This document shows, one piece after another, positions 17,052 to 26,169 of a stretch of 64,000 nucleotides of DNA. Location: NCBI RefSeq assembly GCF_030413175.1, contig NZ_CP129212.1:682001-746000 (forward strand). Reading direction: 5' to 3'. Position 1 is the first letter of the stretch; each line of letters opens with the position of its first letter. The notes beneath the pieces were generated by a model, which saw only the letters and a list, made by a program, of their open reading frames with translations, did no database searches and was not told the DNA's origin. Origin of the DNA: Bradyrhizobium roseum. GTDB taxonomy: Bacteria > Pseudomonadota > Alphaproteobacteria > Rhizobiales > Xanthobacteraceae. A program made the translations under genes and the position numbers.

Positions 17052-18566
17052 GTGTCAGTCGCCCTACCAACCCCAATGCAACTTCGCGCGGTCGCCGAGC
17101 AGTGCGGCCTGTCGCTGACTGAGGAAGACGTCGCCTCGTTCCGCGGCCTGATGCAGGGCTCGATCGATGCCTACAATCTGGTGGCGGCGATGCCCGACGA
17201 GGTGCCGGAAGTGAAATATCCGCGTACGCCGGGCTACCGGCCGTCTCCCGAGGAGAATCCGCGCAACGCCTGGTACCGCAAATCGATCGTGAAGGGGGCG
17301 GCCTCCGGCAAGCTCAAGGGCAAGACCGTCGCCCTGAAGGACAACATCATGCTGGCCGGCGTGCCGATGATGAACGGGTCGGCCACGCTGGAAGGCTACG
17401 TGCCCGATTTCGACGCCACCATCGTCACGCGGATGCTCGATGCGGGCGCCGAGATTCTCGGCAAGGTGCACTGCGAATCCTTCTGCATGTCGGGCGGCAG
17501 CCACACCAACGCGGTTGGGCCTGTGCACAATCCGCACAAGATGGGCTATTCGGCCGGCGGCTCGTCCTCGGGTAGCGGCGTCGTCGTCGCGCTCGGCGAA
17601 GTCGACATGGCGATCGGCGGCGACCAGGGCGGTTCGATCCGCATGCCGTCGTCGTTCTGCGGCACCTACGGCATGAAGCCGACCTGGGGGCTGGTTCCCT
17701 ACACCGGGATCATGCCGATCGAAATCTTCGTCGATCATACCGGGCCGATGACGGCCACGGTCGCGGACAACGCGCTGCTGCTGGAGGTGCTCGCCGGCGA
17801 CGACGGCTACGATCCGCGCATCAAGGCGCCGAAAGTCGAGGAATACACCAAGGCGATCGGCGCCGGCGCCAAGGGCATGAAGATCGGCATCCTCAAGGAG
17901 GGTTTTGAACAGCCGAACGCGGAAACGGCCGTCAATGAAAGCGTGCGGGAGGCCGCCAAGCGGTTCAAGGATCTCGGCGCCTCCGTCGAGATGGTGTCGA
18001 TCCCGATGCACCTGACCGGGCCGGCGATCTGGACGCCGATCGGCACTGAGGGCATGACGCAGACCATGATGTATGGCGACGGCTACGGCCTGAGCCGCGG
18101 CGATCTCTATTCGACGTCGCTGATGGATTTCCATCGCGGCTGGCGGCGGCAGGCCGACTCGCTGTCGGAAACCACAAAACTGTTTCTGCTGCTCGGCACC
18201 TACATCAACAACAATTTTGGCCCGCGCTACTACGGCAAGGCGCTCAACATCTCCCGCCGGCTGACCGCCGCCTATGACAAGGCGTTCAAGGACTATGATC
18301 TCTTGCTGCTGCCGACGACGCCGATGAAGGCGACGCCGCTGCCGCCGGCCAATGCAAGCCGCGAGGACTATGTGGCCCGCGCGCTGGAAATGATCTCCAA
18401 CACCGCGCCGTTCGATATCACGCATCATCCGGCGATGTCGGTGCCCTGCGGCATGGTCGACGGCCTGCCCGTCGGGATGATGCTGGTCGGCCGCATGTTC
18501 GAGGAATCGACGATCTATCGCGCCGCGCATGCCTTCGAACAGATCGGCGACTGGAAAAAGATGTGA
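17052..18566 (+). CDS. Amidase-signature family amidase
   Basis: A 504-residue cytoplasmic amide hydrolase. The Ser-cisSer-Lys machinery is visible: Lys96 in VALKDNI, the GGSSSGSG loop (169-176) and nucleophile Ser195 in DQGGSIRMPS. Sequence style resembles acylamidases and nitrile-pathway amidases (EC 3.5.1.4); exact substrate cannot be told. The GTG start at 17052 follows AGGAGAAGG. It lies between the AmiC-like receptor and the ABC permease genes, so it probably cleaves the imported amide to ammonia and an acid. Confidence 0.9.
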   Translation: MSVALPTPMQLRAVAEQCGLSLTEEDVASFRGLMQGSIDAYNLVAAMPDEVPEVKYPRTPGYRPSPEENPRNAWYRKSIVKGAASGKLKGKTVALKDNIMLAGVPMMNGSATLEGYVPDFDATIVTRMLDAGAEILGKVHCESFCMSGGSHTNAVGPVHNPHKMGYSAGGSSSGSGVVVALGEVDMAIGGDQGGSIRMPSSFCGTYGMKPTWGLVPYTGIMPIEIFVDHTGPMTATVADNALLLEVLAGDDGYDPRIKAPKVEEYTKAIGAGAKGMKIGILKEGFEQPNAETAVNESVREAAKRFKDLGASVEMVSIPMHLTGPAIWTPIGTEGMTQTMMYGDGYGLSRGDLYSTSLMDFHRGWRRQADSLSETTKLFLLLGTYINNNFGPRYYGKALNISRRLTAAYDKAFKDYDLLLLPTTPMKATPLPPANASREDYVARALEMISNTAPFDITHHPAMSVPCGMVDGLPVGMMLVGRMFEESTIYRAAHAFEQIGDWKKM

Positions 18567-18601
18567 GGAGACCATCATTGCCGGTCGGCTGGACATAGGA
18601 C

Positions 18602-19459
18602 ATGGCGAGCACCTTCGTTGCGGCATTCGAGATCCTGAGTTTCGGCGCGATCATCGTCCTCGTCGTGCTGGGGCTCGGGATCATCGCCAGCATGATGGGG
18701 ATCTTCAATTTCGCGCAGGGTGAGTTCGTCCTGCTCGGTGCCTACGTGACCTACCTCGCCCATAGCCGCGGGCTGCCGATCTGGGCCGGCATGGCGGCCG
18801 CGCCGTTCATTGTCGGCGGCATCGGCTTCGTGCTCGAGGCGCTGATCATCCGGCGCTTCTATGCCGCGCCGATCGTCGCAATGCTGGGCACCTATGCGCT
18901 GGGCCTGATCGTCCGCGAAAGCGTGCGCGGCCTGATCGGCGGCTTCTATCTGACCGTGCCGGAGCCGATCGGCGGATCGATCGATATCGGCACGATGCAC
19001 ATCTCGGCGTGGCGCTTCACGATCGTCATCATCACCGTGCTGGTGATGGGAGGCTGCTATTTGCTGCTGTCGCGAACCAGCTTCGGCCTGCGCGTGCGCG
19101 CGACGCTGGAAAATCCTGCGCTGGCGCGGGCGTCGGGAATCTCCACGCCCCTGATCTACGGCGCCACCTTTGCCTTCGGCGCCGCGCTGGCGGGGCTTGC
19201 CGGTGCGTTGATCGTGCCGGTCTTCAGCCTGTTTGCCGATCTCGGCATTCGCTTCCTGATCCAGGGCTTCGTCGCGGTGATGGTCGGCGGCATCGGGTCG
19301 TTCATCGGGCCGGTTGCCGGCGCGGGCCTGATCGGGACGCTCAGTGCCGCGCTGCCCTGGGTCATGGCGCCCGTCGTTGCCGACGTTCTCGTTTTCGTAT
19401 TGGCCATCGTGTTCATCAAGTTCCGGCCGCAGGGCCTCATCGCTGGAAAAGGGGTTTAA
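18602..19459 (+). CDS. Branched-chain/amide ABC transporter permease (LivH/UrtB type)
   Basis: A 285-residue inner-membrane permease with about eight hydrophobic helices. Family markers include MGIFNFAQGEFVLLGAYV near the N-terminus, RATLENPALARASGI (coupling region for the ATPase) and the C-terminal FRPQGLI. It starts 35 bases after the amidase stop and ends 3 bases before the binding-protein gene, inside one operon. With the second permease it should form the membrane channel of the importer. Confidence 0.92.
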   Translation: MASTFVAAFEILSFGAIIVLVVLGLGIIASMMGIFNFAQGEFVLLGAYVTYLAHSRGLPIWAGMAAAPFIVGGIGFVLEALIIRRFYAAPIVAMLGTYALGLIVRESVRGLIGGFYLTVPEPIGGSIDIGTMHISAWRFTIVIITVLVMGGCYLLLSRTSFGLRVRATLENPALARASGISTPLIYGATFAFGAALAGLAGALIVPVFSLFADLGIRFLIQGFVAVMVGGIGSFIGPVAGAGLIGTLSAALPWVMAPVVADVLVFVLAIVFIKFRPQGLIAGKGV

Positions 19460-19462
19460 ATC

Positions 19463-20683
19463 ATGTTCGCTGATCGTCTTGATCTGACACGCCGTCGTTT
19501 CATGAGCGGCTTTGCCTTCACGGCTGGCGCGATCGCCACCGGCGCCGGAAGCTGGGTGATCCGGCCCGACTGGGCCAACGCCGCCGAGGGCGCGATCAAG
19601 GTCGGCATCGCCACCGACCTGACCGGCCCGATCGCCTATGCCGGCAACGCCGACGCCAACGTCGCCAAGATGGTCATCAAGCAGATCAACGACGCCGGTG
19701 GCCTGCTCGGCCGGCCGATCGAACTCTATATCGAGGATACCGCCTCCAACGAATCGGTCGCCGTCGGCAACGTCCGCAAGCTGATCCAGCGCGACAAGGT
19801 CGACATGGTGCTCGGCGGCATCACCTCTTCGATGCGCAACGCGATCAAGGACCCGATCGTGGCGCGCGGCAAGACGCTGTACATCTATCCGCAGCTTTAC
19901 GAAGGCAAGGAATGCACGCCCCATCTGTTCTGCACCGGGCCTACGCCGGCGCAGCAATGCGACGAGTTCATTCCCTGGTTGATCAAGAACGGCGGCAAGA
20001 AGTTCGCGTTGCCGAGCGCCAATTATGTCTGGCCGCACACGCTCAACGTCTATGCCCGCAAGGTGATCGAATCCAACGGCGGCGAGGTCGTGTTCGAGGA
20101 ATACTATCCGCTCGACCAGGTGGATTTTTCGTCGACCGTCAACCGCATCATTTCCAACAAGGTCGATGTGGTCTTCAACACCGTCATCCCGCCGGGCGTC
20201 GGTCCGTTCTTCAAGCAGCTCTACGAGGCCGGTTTCCTGAAGAACGGCGGCCGGCTCGCCTGCGTCTACTATGACGAGAACACGCTCAACATCAATCAGG
20301 CCGCCGAGATCGAGGGCCTTGCGAGCTGCCTCGACTATTTCAAGGTGCTGACCAAGGAGAACCCGTTCGACGCCAAGATCCAGGCCGCGTATGAGAAGGA
20401 TTTTCCTGGCAACTTCCTGTTCGCCGCCGGCAGTGCCGCGACCGGCACCTATCGCGGGCTGAAATTGTGGGAAGCCGCGGTCAAGGAAGCCGGCAAGATC
20501 GATCGCGAGGCGGTCTCCGCGGCCCTCGATCACGCCAAGATCGCTGAAGGACCGGGCGGACCGGCCGAGATGGTGCCGGGCAAGCGGCACTGCAAGATGA
20601 AGATGTATACGGCCGTCGCCAAGGGCGGAAATTACGAGATCGTCGGCCGTAGCAATGGTCTCGTCGATCCCAAGGAATGTTGA
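19463..20683 (+). CDS. Tat-exported ABC substrate-binding protein (Peripla_BP_5)
   Basis: A 406-residue periplasmic receptor. The twin-arginine signal is visible at LTRRRFMSG, followed by a hydrophobic stretch and a cleavage region near ANAAEG (about residue 40). The mature part has IKVGIATDLTGPIAYAG and QINDAGGLLGRPIEL, typical of amide/urea/branched-chain receptors. It is the probable transport receptor of this importer, in contrast to the signal-less paralogue at the head of the island. Tat export suggests folding before secretion. Confidence 0.9.
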   Translation: MFADRLDLTRRRFMSGFAFTAGAIATGAGSWVIRPDWANAAEGAIKVGIATDLTGPIAYAGNADANVAKMVIKQINDAGGLLGRPIELYIEDTASNESVAVGNVRKLIQRDKVDMVLGGITSSMRNAIKDPIVARGKTLYIYPQLYEGKECTPHLFCTGPTPAQQCDEFIPWLIKNGGKKFALPSANYVWPHTLNVYARKVIESNGGEVVFEEYYPLDQVDFSSTVNRIISNKVDVVFNTVIPPGVGPFFKQLYEAGFLKNGGRLACVYYDENTLNINQAAEIEGLASCLDYFKVLTKENPFDAKIQAAYEKDFPGNFLFAAGSAATGTYRGLKLWEAAVKEAGKIDREAVSAALDHAKIAEGPGGPAEMVPGKRHCKMKMYTAVAKGGNYEIVGRSNGLVDPKEC

Positions 20684-20701
20684 AGCAATGCTGAGTGATC
20701 G

Positions 20702-21796
20702 ATGGGCGCAGCAAAGCAGGCCCTCCGCGTGACAGTAAGCGAAGGGTCGGACGTGTCGATGGCTGACGATGGATCGAACCGGGCATTGCCGGCGCGACAG
20801 GCGGCAGGACTGAAGGTCCTGCCGATCGTGGAAGGATTGGTGCTGATCGTGGCGCTGGTCCTGCCGCTATTCCTGAAGGACTACCTCACGGTATTTGCCA
20901 CCCGTGTCGTCATTCTCGCGCTGTTTGCGCTCTCGTTCGACCTGGTGTGGGGATATGCCGGCATCATGAGCTTTGGCCAGGCCCTGTTTTTCGGCTCGGC
21001 CGGCTATGGAGTCGCATTGCTGGCGCGCGATCTCAACGTCACCTCGATCCTTTTGGTGTTGCCGGCGGGAACGCTGATCGGGCTCACCACCTCGCTGTTG
21101 CTCGGTGGATTTCTGCTGCTCGGCCGGCATCCTTCCAGCGTGATCTTCGTTGCGCTCGGCACGTTGACGGGATCCTACGCGGCCGATCGGCTGGCGCGGG
21201 GCTGGTACTATCTCGGCGGACAGAACGGCATCCCCTCGATTCCGCCGATGACGCTCGGCAGCTATGACCTGACCGAGGGGCCGGTCTATTACTACTTCGC
21301 GCTCGGCATCCTCACGATTTGCTATGTGCTGTGCCGCTTCCTGGTGCGCTCGCAGTTCGGCCTGGCGCTGGCCGGATTGCGTGAGAACGAGCCGCGCATC
21401 GCCTTCTTCGGCTACAAGACGCAACACCTCAAGGCGATCGTCTTTGCCGTCGGCGGCACTATCGCAGGGCTGGCCGGCAGCCTCTACGCATTCCACGAGG
21501 GCTTCGTCTGGCCCAACATGCTGGGTGTCGTGATCTCGACCCAGGTCGTGCTTTACGTTCTGTTCGGCGGATCGGGCACGCTGATCGGAGCGGTGATCGG
21601 CGCGGTGATCATCGAGGGCGTCAGCTTCTGGCTTTCGGACAACTACCGCGAGATCTGGCCGATCATCCTCGGCGTGCTGCTGCTGCTCGTGATCCTGTTC
21701 CGTCCGCTCGGACTGATCAGCTTCGTGCTCGGCGAGCGCGAGCGTGTCGGCAGTTTCGGGGCGAGGGCCCGGGAGAAGCGTCATGCCGCTCCTTGA
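20702..21796 (+). CDS. Branched-chain/amide ABC transporter permease (LivM/UrtC type)
   Basis: A 364-residue second permease with an N-terminal cytoplasmic tail and about nine helices. Markers are ALFALSFDLVWGYAGIMSFGQALFFG and the EAA-like loop ALAGLRENEPRIAFFGY, followed by a C-terminal FRPLGLISF. ATG at 20702 has a poor ribosome site. GTG at 20753, preceded by GAAGGG, or ATG at 20759, are credible shorter starts that remove 17-19 non-conserved residues. The stop overlaps the next ATPase gene by 14 bases. Confidence 0.88.
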   Translation: MGAAKQALRVTVSEGSDVSMADDGSNRALPARQAAGLKVLPIVEGLVLIVALVLPLFLKDYLTVFATRVVILALFALSFDLVWGYAGIMSFGQALFFGSAGYGVALLARDLNVTSILLVLPAGTLIGLTTSLLLGGFLLLGRHPSSVIFVALGTLTGSYAADRLARGWYYLGGQNGIPSIPPMTLGSYDLTEGPVYYYFALGILTICYVLCRFLVRSQFGLALAGLRENEPRIAFFGYKTQHLKAIVFAVGGTIAGLAGSLYAFHEGFVWPNMLGVVISTQVVLYVLFGGSGTLIGAVIGAVIIEGVSFWLSDNYREIWPIILGVLLLLVILFRPLGLISFVLGERERVGSFGARAREKRHAAP

Positions 21797-22517
21797 AGCC
21801 GTCGGCATCGGGAAGGTTTTCGGCAAGCTCACGGCGCTCGATGGCGCGTCGCTGACCGTGGAGGAGAACGAGTTTCACGGCCTGATCGGCCCGAACGGCT
21901 CCGGGAAAAGCACGTTGATGAAGTGCGTTGCCGGCGCCGAAACGCCGACCAGCGGCAAGGTCAGCTTCGTCAACCGCGATATCACGGCGCTGTCGCCGAC
22001 CGAGCGGGCGCGCGCCGGCATGAGCCTCAAATTCCAGATCACCAGCGTGCTGCCGACGCTGACGCTGTACGACAACATCCTGCTGGCGCTGCAGGCGCAG
22101 TCGTCGCTGATTGATCTCGTATTCTCGCGCACCCGCGGCGCGCTGCATGATCAGGTCATGACCATGTTGAGCCAGTTTCGCCTCGCCGATCGCGCGGATG
22201 ATGCCGCCGCAGCCTTGTCGCACGGGCAGCAGCAATGGCTCGAGATCGCCATGGCGCTCGCGGGCAAGCCGCGGCTGCTGCTGCTGGACGAACCGACCGG
22301 CGGCATGAGCCTCGAGGAGCGCCGCGTCACCGGCGAATTGCTGCAGCCGATCAAGCAGCATTGCTCGCTGGTCATCGTCGAGCACGATCTGGATTTCATC
22401 CGCGATATCTGCGACCGCCTGACCGTGCTCGACCAGGGCCGTGTGCTGGCGTCCGGCACCGTCGCGGAAATCCAGGCCAACAAGAGCGTCCAGGAGATTT
22501 ATCTGCGCCGTGCCTGA
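21783..22517 (+). CDS. ABC transporter ATPase (LivG/UrtD type)
   Basis: A 244-residue ATP-binding subunit. Walker A GPNGSGKST is at 36-44, the Q-loop and signature LSHGQQQWLEIAMAL follow, then Walker B LLLLDEPTGGMS and a switch His in VIVEHDLDFI. The ABC signature has His in place of the second Gly (LSHGQ), a variation common in this subfamily. ATG at 21783 has a GGGAGAAG site and overlaps the permease stop, so it is translationally coupled. Confidence 0.93.
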   Translation: MPLLEAVGIGKVFGKLTALDGASLTVEENEFHGLIGPNGSGKSTLMKCVAGAETPTSGKVSFVNRDITALSPTERARAGMSLKFQITSVLPTLTLYDNILLALQAQSSLIDLVFSRTRGALHDQVMTMLSQFRLADRADDAAAALSHGQQQWLEIAMALAGKPRLLLLDEPTGGMSLEERRVTGELLQPIKQHCSLVIVEHDLDFIRDICDRLTVLDQGRVLASGTVAEIQANKSVQEIYLRRA

Positions 22518-23211
22518 ACCAACATTCCTCGACATAAGACATCTCGACGCCGGCTATGGCCGCAGCCAGGTCCTGTTCGATGTCAACATCGGCATCCCCT
22601 GGCGCGGCGGGGTGGCGGTTCTCGGCCGCAACGGCGCCGGCAAGACCACGTTGATGAAGACCATCGTCGGCGAACTCGCAAGTTCGAAGGGCGAACTGTT
22701 CTTCGACGGCCGCGATATCACCCGCCGCCGCACCGAGGAGCGCGTCCGCTCCGGCATCGGTTATGTCCCGCAGGAGCATTCGGTGTTTGCCCGCCTCTCG
22801 GTGCGCGACAATCTGTCGGTCGGATCGCTGTCCAATTCCGATCCGACCGCCATCGACCGGGTGCTCGCCATCTTTCCGAAACTCGGACAGCGGCTCGACC
22901 AGCCGGCCGGCACGCTGTCGGGCGGCGAGCGCAAGATGCTGGCGATCGGGCGTGCGTTGTTGGGTGATCCCAAATTGCTGTTGCTGGACGAACCGACGGA
23001 AGGCGTGTGGATCGGCGTGATCGAGGAAATCACAGAGCGGCTCATCGCGTTGGCCAAGGAGATATCGGTCGTCATCGTCGAGCAGCATCTCGATCTCGCG
23101 CTGCGCGTGGCCGACTATGCTTATGTGCTCGACCGCGGCCGGGTGGCGCTGCAGGGCGCCGCCGGCGAAGTCCGCAGCGATCCGGAATTGCTGCGATATC
23201 TCGCGCCATAG
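22510..23211 (+). CDS. ABC transporter ATPase (LivF/UrtE type)
   Basis: A 233-residue ATP-binding subunit with Walker A GRNGAGKT (39-46), signature LSGGERKMLAIGRAL and Walker B LLLLDEPTEG. The GTG start at 22510 overlaps the previous stop by 8 bases, so coupling is tight. After DEPTEG most LivF proteins continue with a Gln-Pro pair; here the sequence is VWIG, a small departure at the D-loop. This is the last gene of the amide island; the next gene is convergent. Confidence 0.92.
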   Translation: MPEPTFLDIRHLDAGYGRSQVLFDVNIGIPWRGGVAVLGRNGAGKTTLMKTIVGELASSKGELFFDGRDITRRRTEERVRSGIGYVPQEHSVFARLSVRDNLSVGSLSNSDPTAIDRVLAIFPKLGQRLDQPAGTLSGGERKMLAIGRALLGDPKLLLLDEPTEGVWIGVIEEITERLIALAKEISVVIVEQHLDLALRVADYAYVLDRGRVALQGAAGEVRSDPELLRYLAP

Positions 23212-23268
23212 CGCGCGCAAGCGCTGGCTGCGCGGACGTTGGTTGCCGATTCGATGGAACGTCCGCGC

Positions 23269-24738
23269 TTATCTCACCGCGCCAAAACGGCTGTCGAACG
23301 AGTTCGGCGGCACGATCGGGGCGGAGCCGGCCACGTTCCTGTCCTTGGCGGCGGGGGTAGCGGTATCCACCGACGGCTTCAGCGGCGGGCGGGGGGCAGC
23401 GGCGGCTTGCTTGGTGTCGTGCTTCGGTGCCGCGGTCTTCGGCGCTTCCGGCTTCGGCGGCTGCTTGGCCTCCGCCTTTGGCTTCGAGGGCGGGGTGCTG
23501 GCGGTGGCGTCCGCGCCGCCGCCGAGGCCGACCTTGCGGGCGAGGTTGGAGAAAAAGCCGCCTTCTTCCTGCGCCGCCGGTGCTGCGTTGGCGACCCGGG
23601 TAGGCGCGGCGGCGGCCGGCGCTGCGGCGAGCTTCGGCTGCTCCGGTGCGCCCATCAGCAAATTCTCGGAAGGTGCCCGGTCGGCAGGCGCCCGCGGCGG
23701 GTTGACGTGCGAGGGAACGGTGCCGGGGGCCCGGGCCATCAGCGACAGCGATGAGCCGTCGCCCGGCTCCGAAAGACCGGTGCTGCCTTCGGGCACACGG
23801 GCGGCGAACACGCGATGCATGCCGCCGTCGATGCCGGTGTTGATCTTGGCGACCGGCGTGCCCTTGGCGACCAGCCGCGCGGTCTCGGCGATGTCGGTGG
23901 CCTGCTTCTCGCGCACGGCGTCGGCGACGTCGTCCGCAATCGCGTAGTCAGGGCATTTGCCTGCAGCGTCGAACACGAGCTCTTTGGTCGCGCCCGGCTT
24001 CTTGATCGGGTCGAAGACGTATTTCTTTTCGCAGAATTCGACCTTCGGCTCGTGCTTCGTCACCTCGAAATGATCATTGCCGTCCTTGATCATCCGCCAG
24101 AACGGCATGTTCGGATTGTTGCGGTGCTTGGCGAGGTTGGCCGGCGTCATTTTGAACGGATAGGCCTGCAGCTGGAACTGCTTCTGGCCGCCGAAGAAGG
24201 ATTCGCGGCCCAGCGAATAGATCTCCGCAATCTGCTCGTCGGTCATCGCGTAGCAGCCGCGCGAGGAACAGTCGCCATGCACCATCAGTTGCGAGCCGGT
24301 GCGGCCCAGCGCCTTGTCGAAGGCGTTCGGGTAGCCGGTGTTGAAGGACAGGTAATAGGCCGACTGCGGGTTCATCTGCGCCGGCGAAATCGAATAGAAA
24401 CCTTCCGGCGCCTGGCGGTCGCCTTCCTTCACCTTGGGTCCGAGATCGCCGGACCAGCGGCAGATCGGGTAGGTCTTCAGCAGCGCGAAGCGGCCGGAGC
24501 GGTCCTGCTTCCAGATTTCCAGTTCGGCTTCCTGCTTGAACAGGCGGACAAGGATCGGCGACTGCAGGTCCATGTCCTTCGCTGCCATGTCGGCGACCAG
24601 CTTCGGCGGCACCGGCTGGTTGGCCTTGGCGTTGTTGGCGAGCGAGATGTCGTTGCTATTGCAACTGGCCATCAGCACGCCCGCGCCCAAGAGGGCAGCC
24701 GACGTCACGAGCGCGCGAACAAACGAGCGGTTATTCAA
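23269..24738 (-). CDS. YafK-type L,D-transpeptidase lipoprotein with long Pro/Ala-rich tail
   Basis: A 489-residue envelope protein. A lipobox LMASC places the lipidated Cys at residue 26, so it is probably anchored in a membrane. The catalytic YkuD region contains H154-G and S-R-G-C162 (HGDCSSRGCYAM), so Cys162 is the expected nucleophile. Such enzymes cross-link or trim peptidoglycan, or handle linkage to lipoproteins. From about residue 330 the protein becomes a Pro/Ala/Lys-rich, probably disordered tail that may span the cell wall. The tail is long for the family. Confidence 0.88.
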   Translation of the reverse strand: MNNRSFVRALVTSAALLGAGVLMASCNSNDISLANNAKANQPVPPKLVADMAAKDMDLQSPILVRLFKQEAELEIWKQDRSGRFALLKTYPICRWSGDLGPKVKEGDRQAPEGFYSISPAQMNPQSAYYLSFNTGYPNAFDKALGRTGSQLMVHGDCSSRGCYAMTDEQIAEIYSLGRESFFGGQKQFQLQAYPFKMTPANLAKHRNNPNMPFWRMIKDGNDHFEVTKHEPKVEFCEKKYVFDPIKKPGATKELVFDAAGKCPDYAIADDVADAVREKQATDIAETARLVAKGTPVAKINTGIDGGMHRVFAARVPEGSTGLSEPGDGSSLSLMARAPGTVPSHVNPPRAPADRAPSENLLMGAPEQPKLAAAPAAAAPTRVANAAPAAQEEGGFFSNLARKVGLGGGADATASTPPSKPKAEAKQPPKPEAPKTAAPKHDTKQAAAAPRPPLKPSVDTATPAAKDRNVAGSAPIVPPNSFDSRFGAVR

Positions 24739-25006
24739 AGGCTAAGCTCCACACCCACCGGACATTTTCGCACCCCAAACCACAGCGAATATGCCCTGAA
24801 GCCAATGCATAAAATTGTACCCTTTGACCTTTCGCGCCGCAACCGCAACGCGCCGCACGGGCCGCTTCTACGGCCGGCATGGTCAACGGGAGTTTAAAGA
24901 CCGGGTCTGGGCCTAATTAGGGCCGAATCAGGTGATCCGGCGAAATAAAGCCGCTTTTTGGGAGAGGTGACGCCAAGCGAATCGGGTCGACCGGAGGCGA
25001 GGCCGA

Positions 25007-25969
25007 TCAGCTCAGCTTGCGGCCGATATCGAGGAATTTCTGTCGCCGCTGCTGGCGGACGCCGGCCGCGTCCAGATTGCGGAATTCGTTGAAGGCCTCG
25101 GCGATGGCGTCGCCGGTGGCCGAAATCATCGCGGCGGAATCGCGGTGGGCCCCGCCGGACGGTTCCTTCAGGATCCGGTCGATCACGCCGAATCGCAGCA
25201 TGTCCTGGGCGGTGATCTTCATGCCGTTGGCCACTTCCTGCGCCTTGGTGCCGTCGCGCCACAGGATCGAGGAGGCGGCCTCCGGCGAGATCACGCTGTA
25301 GATCGCGTGTTCGAACATCAGCACCTTGTTTGCGGTGGTGATGGCGATGGCGCCGCCCGACATGCCCTCGCCGGTGATGATCGCGACATTGGGCACGCCA
25401 AGCGACAAGCAGGTGTCGGTCGAGCGCGCGATCGCTTCGGCCACGCCGCGTTCCTCGGCGCCGATGCCGGGATAGGCGCCGGCGGAATCGACCAGCGACA
25501 GCACGGGAATGCCGAAACGGTCGGCCATTTCCATCAGCCGCACCGCCTTGCGATAGCCCTCGGGCCGCGCCATGCCGAAATTGTGCTTGATGCGGCCGTC
25601 GGTGGTGGCGCCCTTTTCCTGGCCCATCACGCAGATCGGCTCGCCGCGGAAGCGGCCAAAGCCGCCCACCAGCGCCTCGTCCTCGGCAAACTTGCGGTCG
25701 CCGGCCATCGGGGTGAATTCCGTCATCAGCGCGCTGACGAAATCGGTGAAATGCGGCCGCTGCGGATGGCGGGCCACCAGGGTCTTCTGCCACGGCGTGA
25801 GGTTGGCGTAGAGGTCCGACAGCGCCTGCTGCGCCTTGTCCTCGATGCGCGCGATTTCGTCGCCGATGTCGCTGCCGGTCGCCGCCAGGGCGCGCAGTTC
25901 ATCGACCTTGGCCTCTAGCTCAGCGACGGGTTTTTCAAAATCGAGATAGCTGCGCATCTGATCCGGCAT
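25007..25969 (-). CDS. accA: Acetyl-CoA carboxylase carboxyltransferase subunit alpha
   Basis: Carboxyltransferase half of acetyl-CoA carboxylase, making malonyl-CoA with AccD. The 320-residue product has the family segments YLDFEKPVAELE, ARHPQRPHF, GRIKHNFGMARPEGYRKA, SLVDSAGAYPGIGAEERG, and EGMSGGAIAI. ATG at 25969 (MPDQMRSYLDFEKP) is preferred; a GTG six bases upstream would add two residues. It is transcribed as a single gene, downstream of xerD on the same strand with about 200 bases between them. The 268-base gap to the transpeptidase gene shows no clear gene. Confidence 0.97.
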   Translation of the reverse strand: MPDQMRSYLDFEKPVAELEAKVDELRALAATGSDIGDEIARIEDKAQQALSDLYANLTPWQKTLVARHPQRPHFTDFVSALMTEFTPMAGDRKFAEDEALVGGFGRFRGEPICVMGQEKGATTDGRIKHNFGMARPEGYRKAVRLMEMADRFGIPVLSLVDSAGAYPGIGAEERGVAEAIARSTDTCLSLGVPNVAIITGEGMSGGAIAITTANKVLMFEHAIYSVISPEAASSILWRDGTKAQEVANGMKITAQDMLRFGVIDRILKEPSGGAHRDSAAMISATGDAIAEAFNEFRNLDAAGVRQQRRQKFLDIGRKLS

Positions 25970-26169
25970 CGACACAATATAGGGAACAACGTGCTTTGAG
26001 GCGAAGCGGTTTCGATTCGCTTAAGGAAAGCACGCATCTTCAATGATTTAGCACGCATCTCGGTCCGGTGGCTCGGCTTGCCGAAAGCGCGCCAAACATG
26101 GCCGTGGGGCGAGAAACGGCTGTTTCGTTGGAGACGAAGCGGAAGTCAAGGCGGGTGTTGCGGAGAAGC

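Noticed and set aside
17064..18626. A 520-codon minus-strand frame opposite the amidase
   Set aside because: Same GC-bias effect; the amidase catalytic motifs are on the plus strand.
18575..20590. A 671-codon minus-strand frame opposite the amide ABC genes
   Set aside because: Rich in Asp/Arg/Gly with no motif; the plus strand has clear permease and binding-protein genes over the same bases.
26029..26060. Direct repeat AGCACGCATCT (26029-26039 and 26050-26060) between accA and xerD
   Set aside because: Only 11 bases, two copies 10 bases apart, with no link to a mobile element; could be chance or a minor regulatory site.
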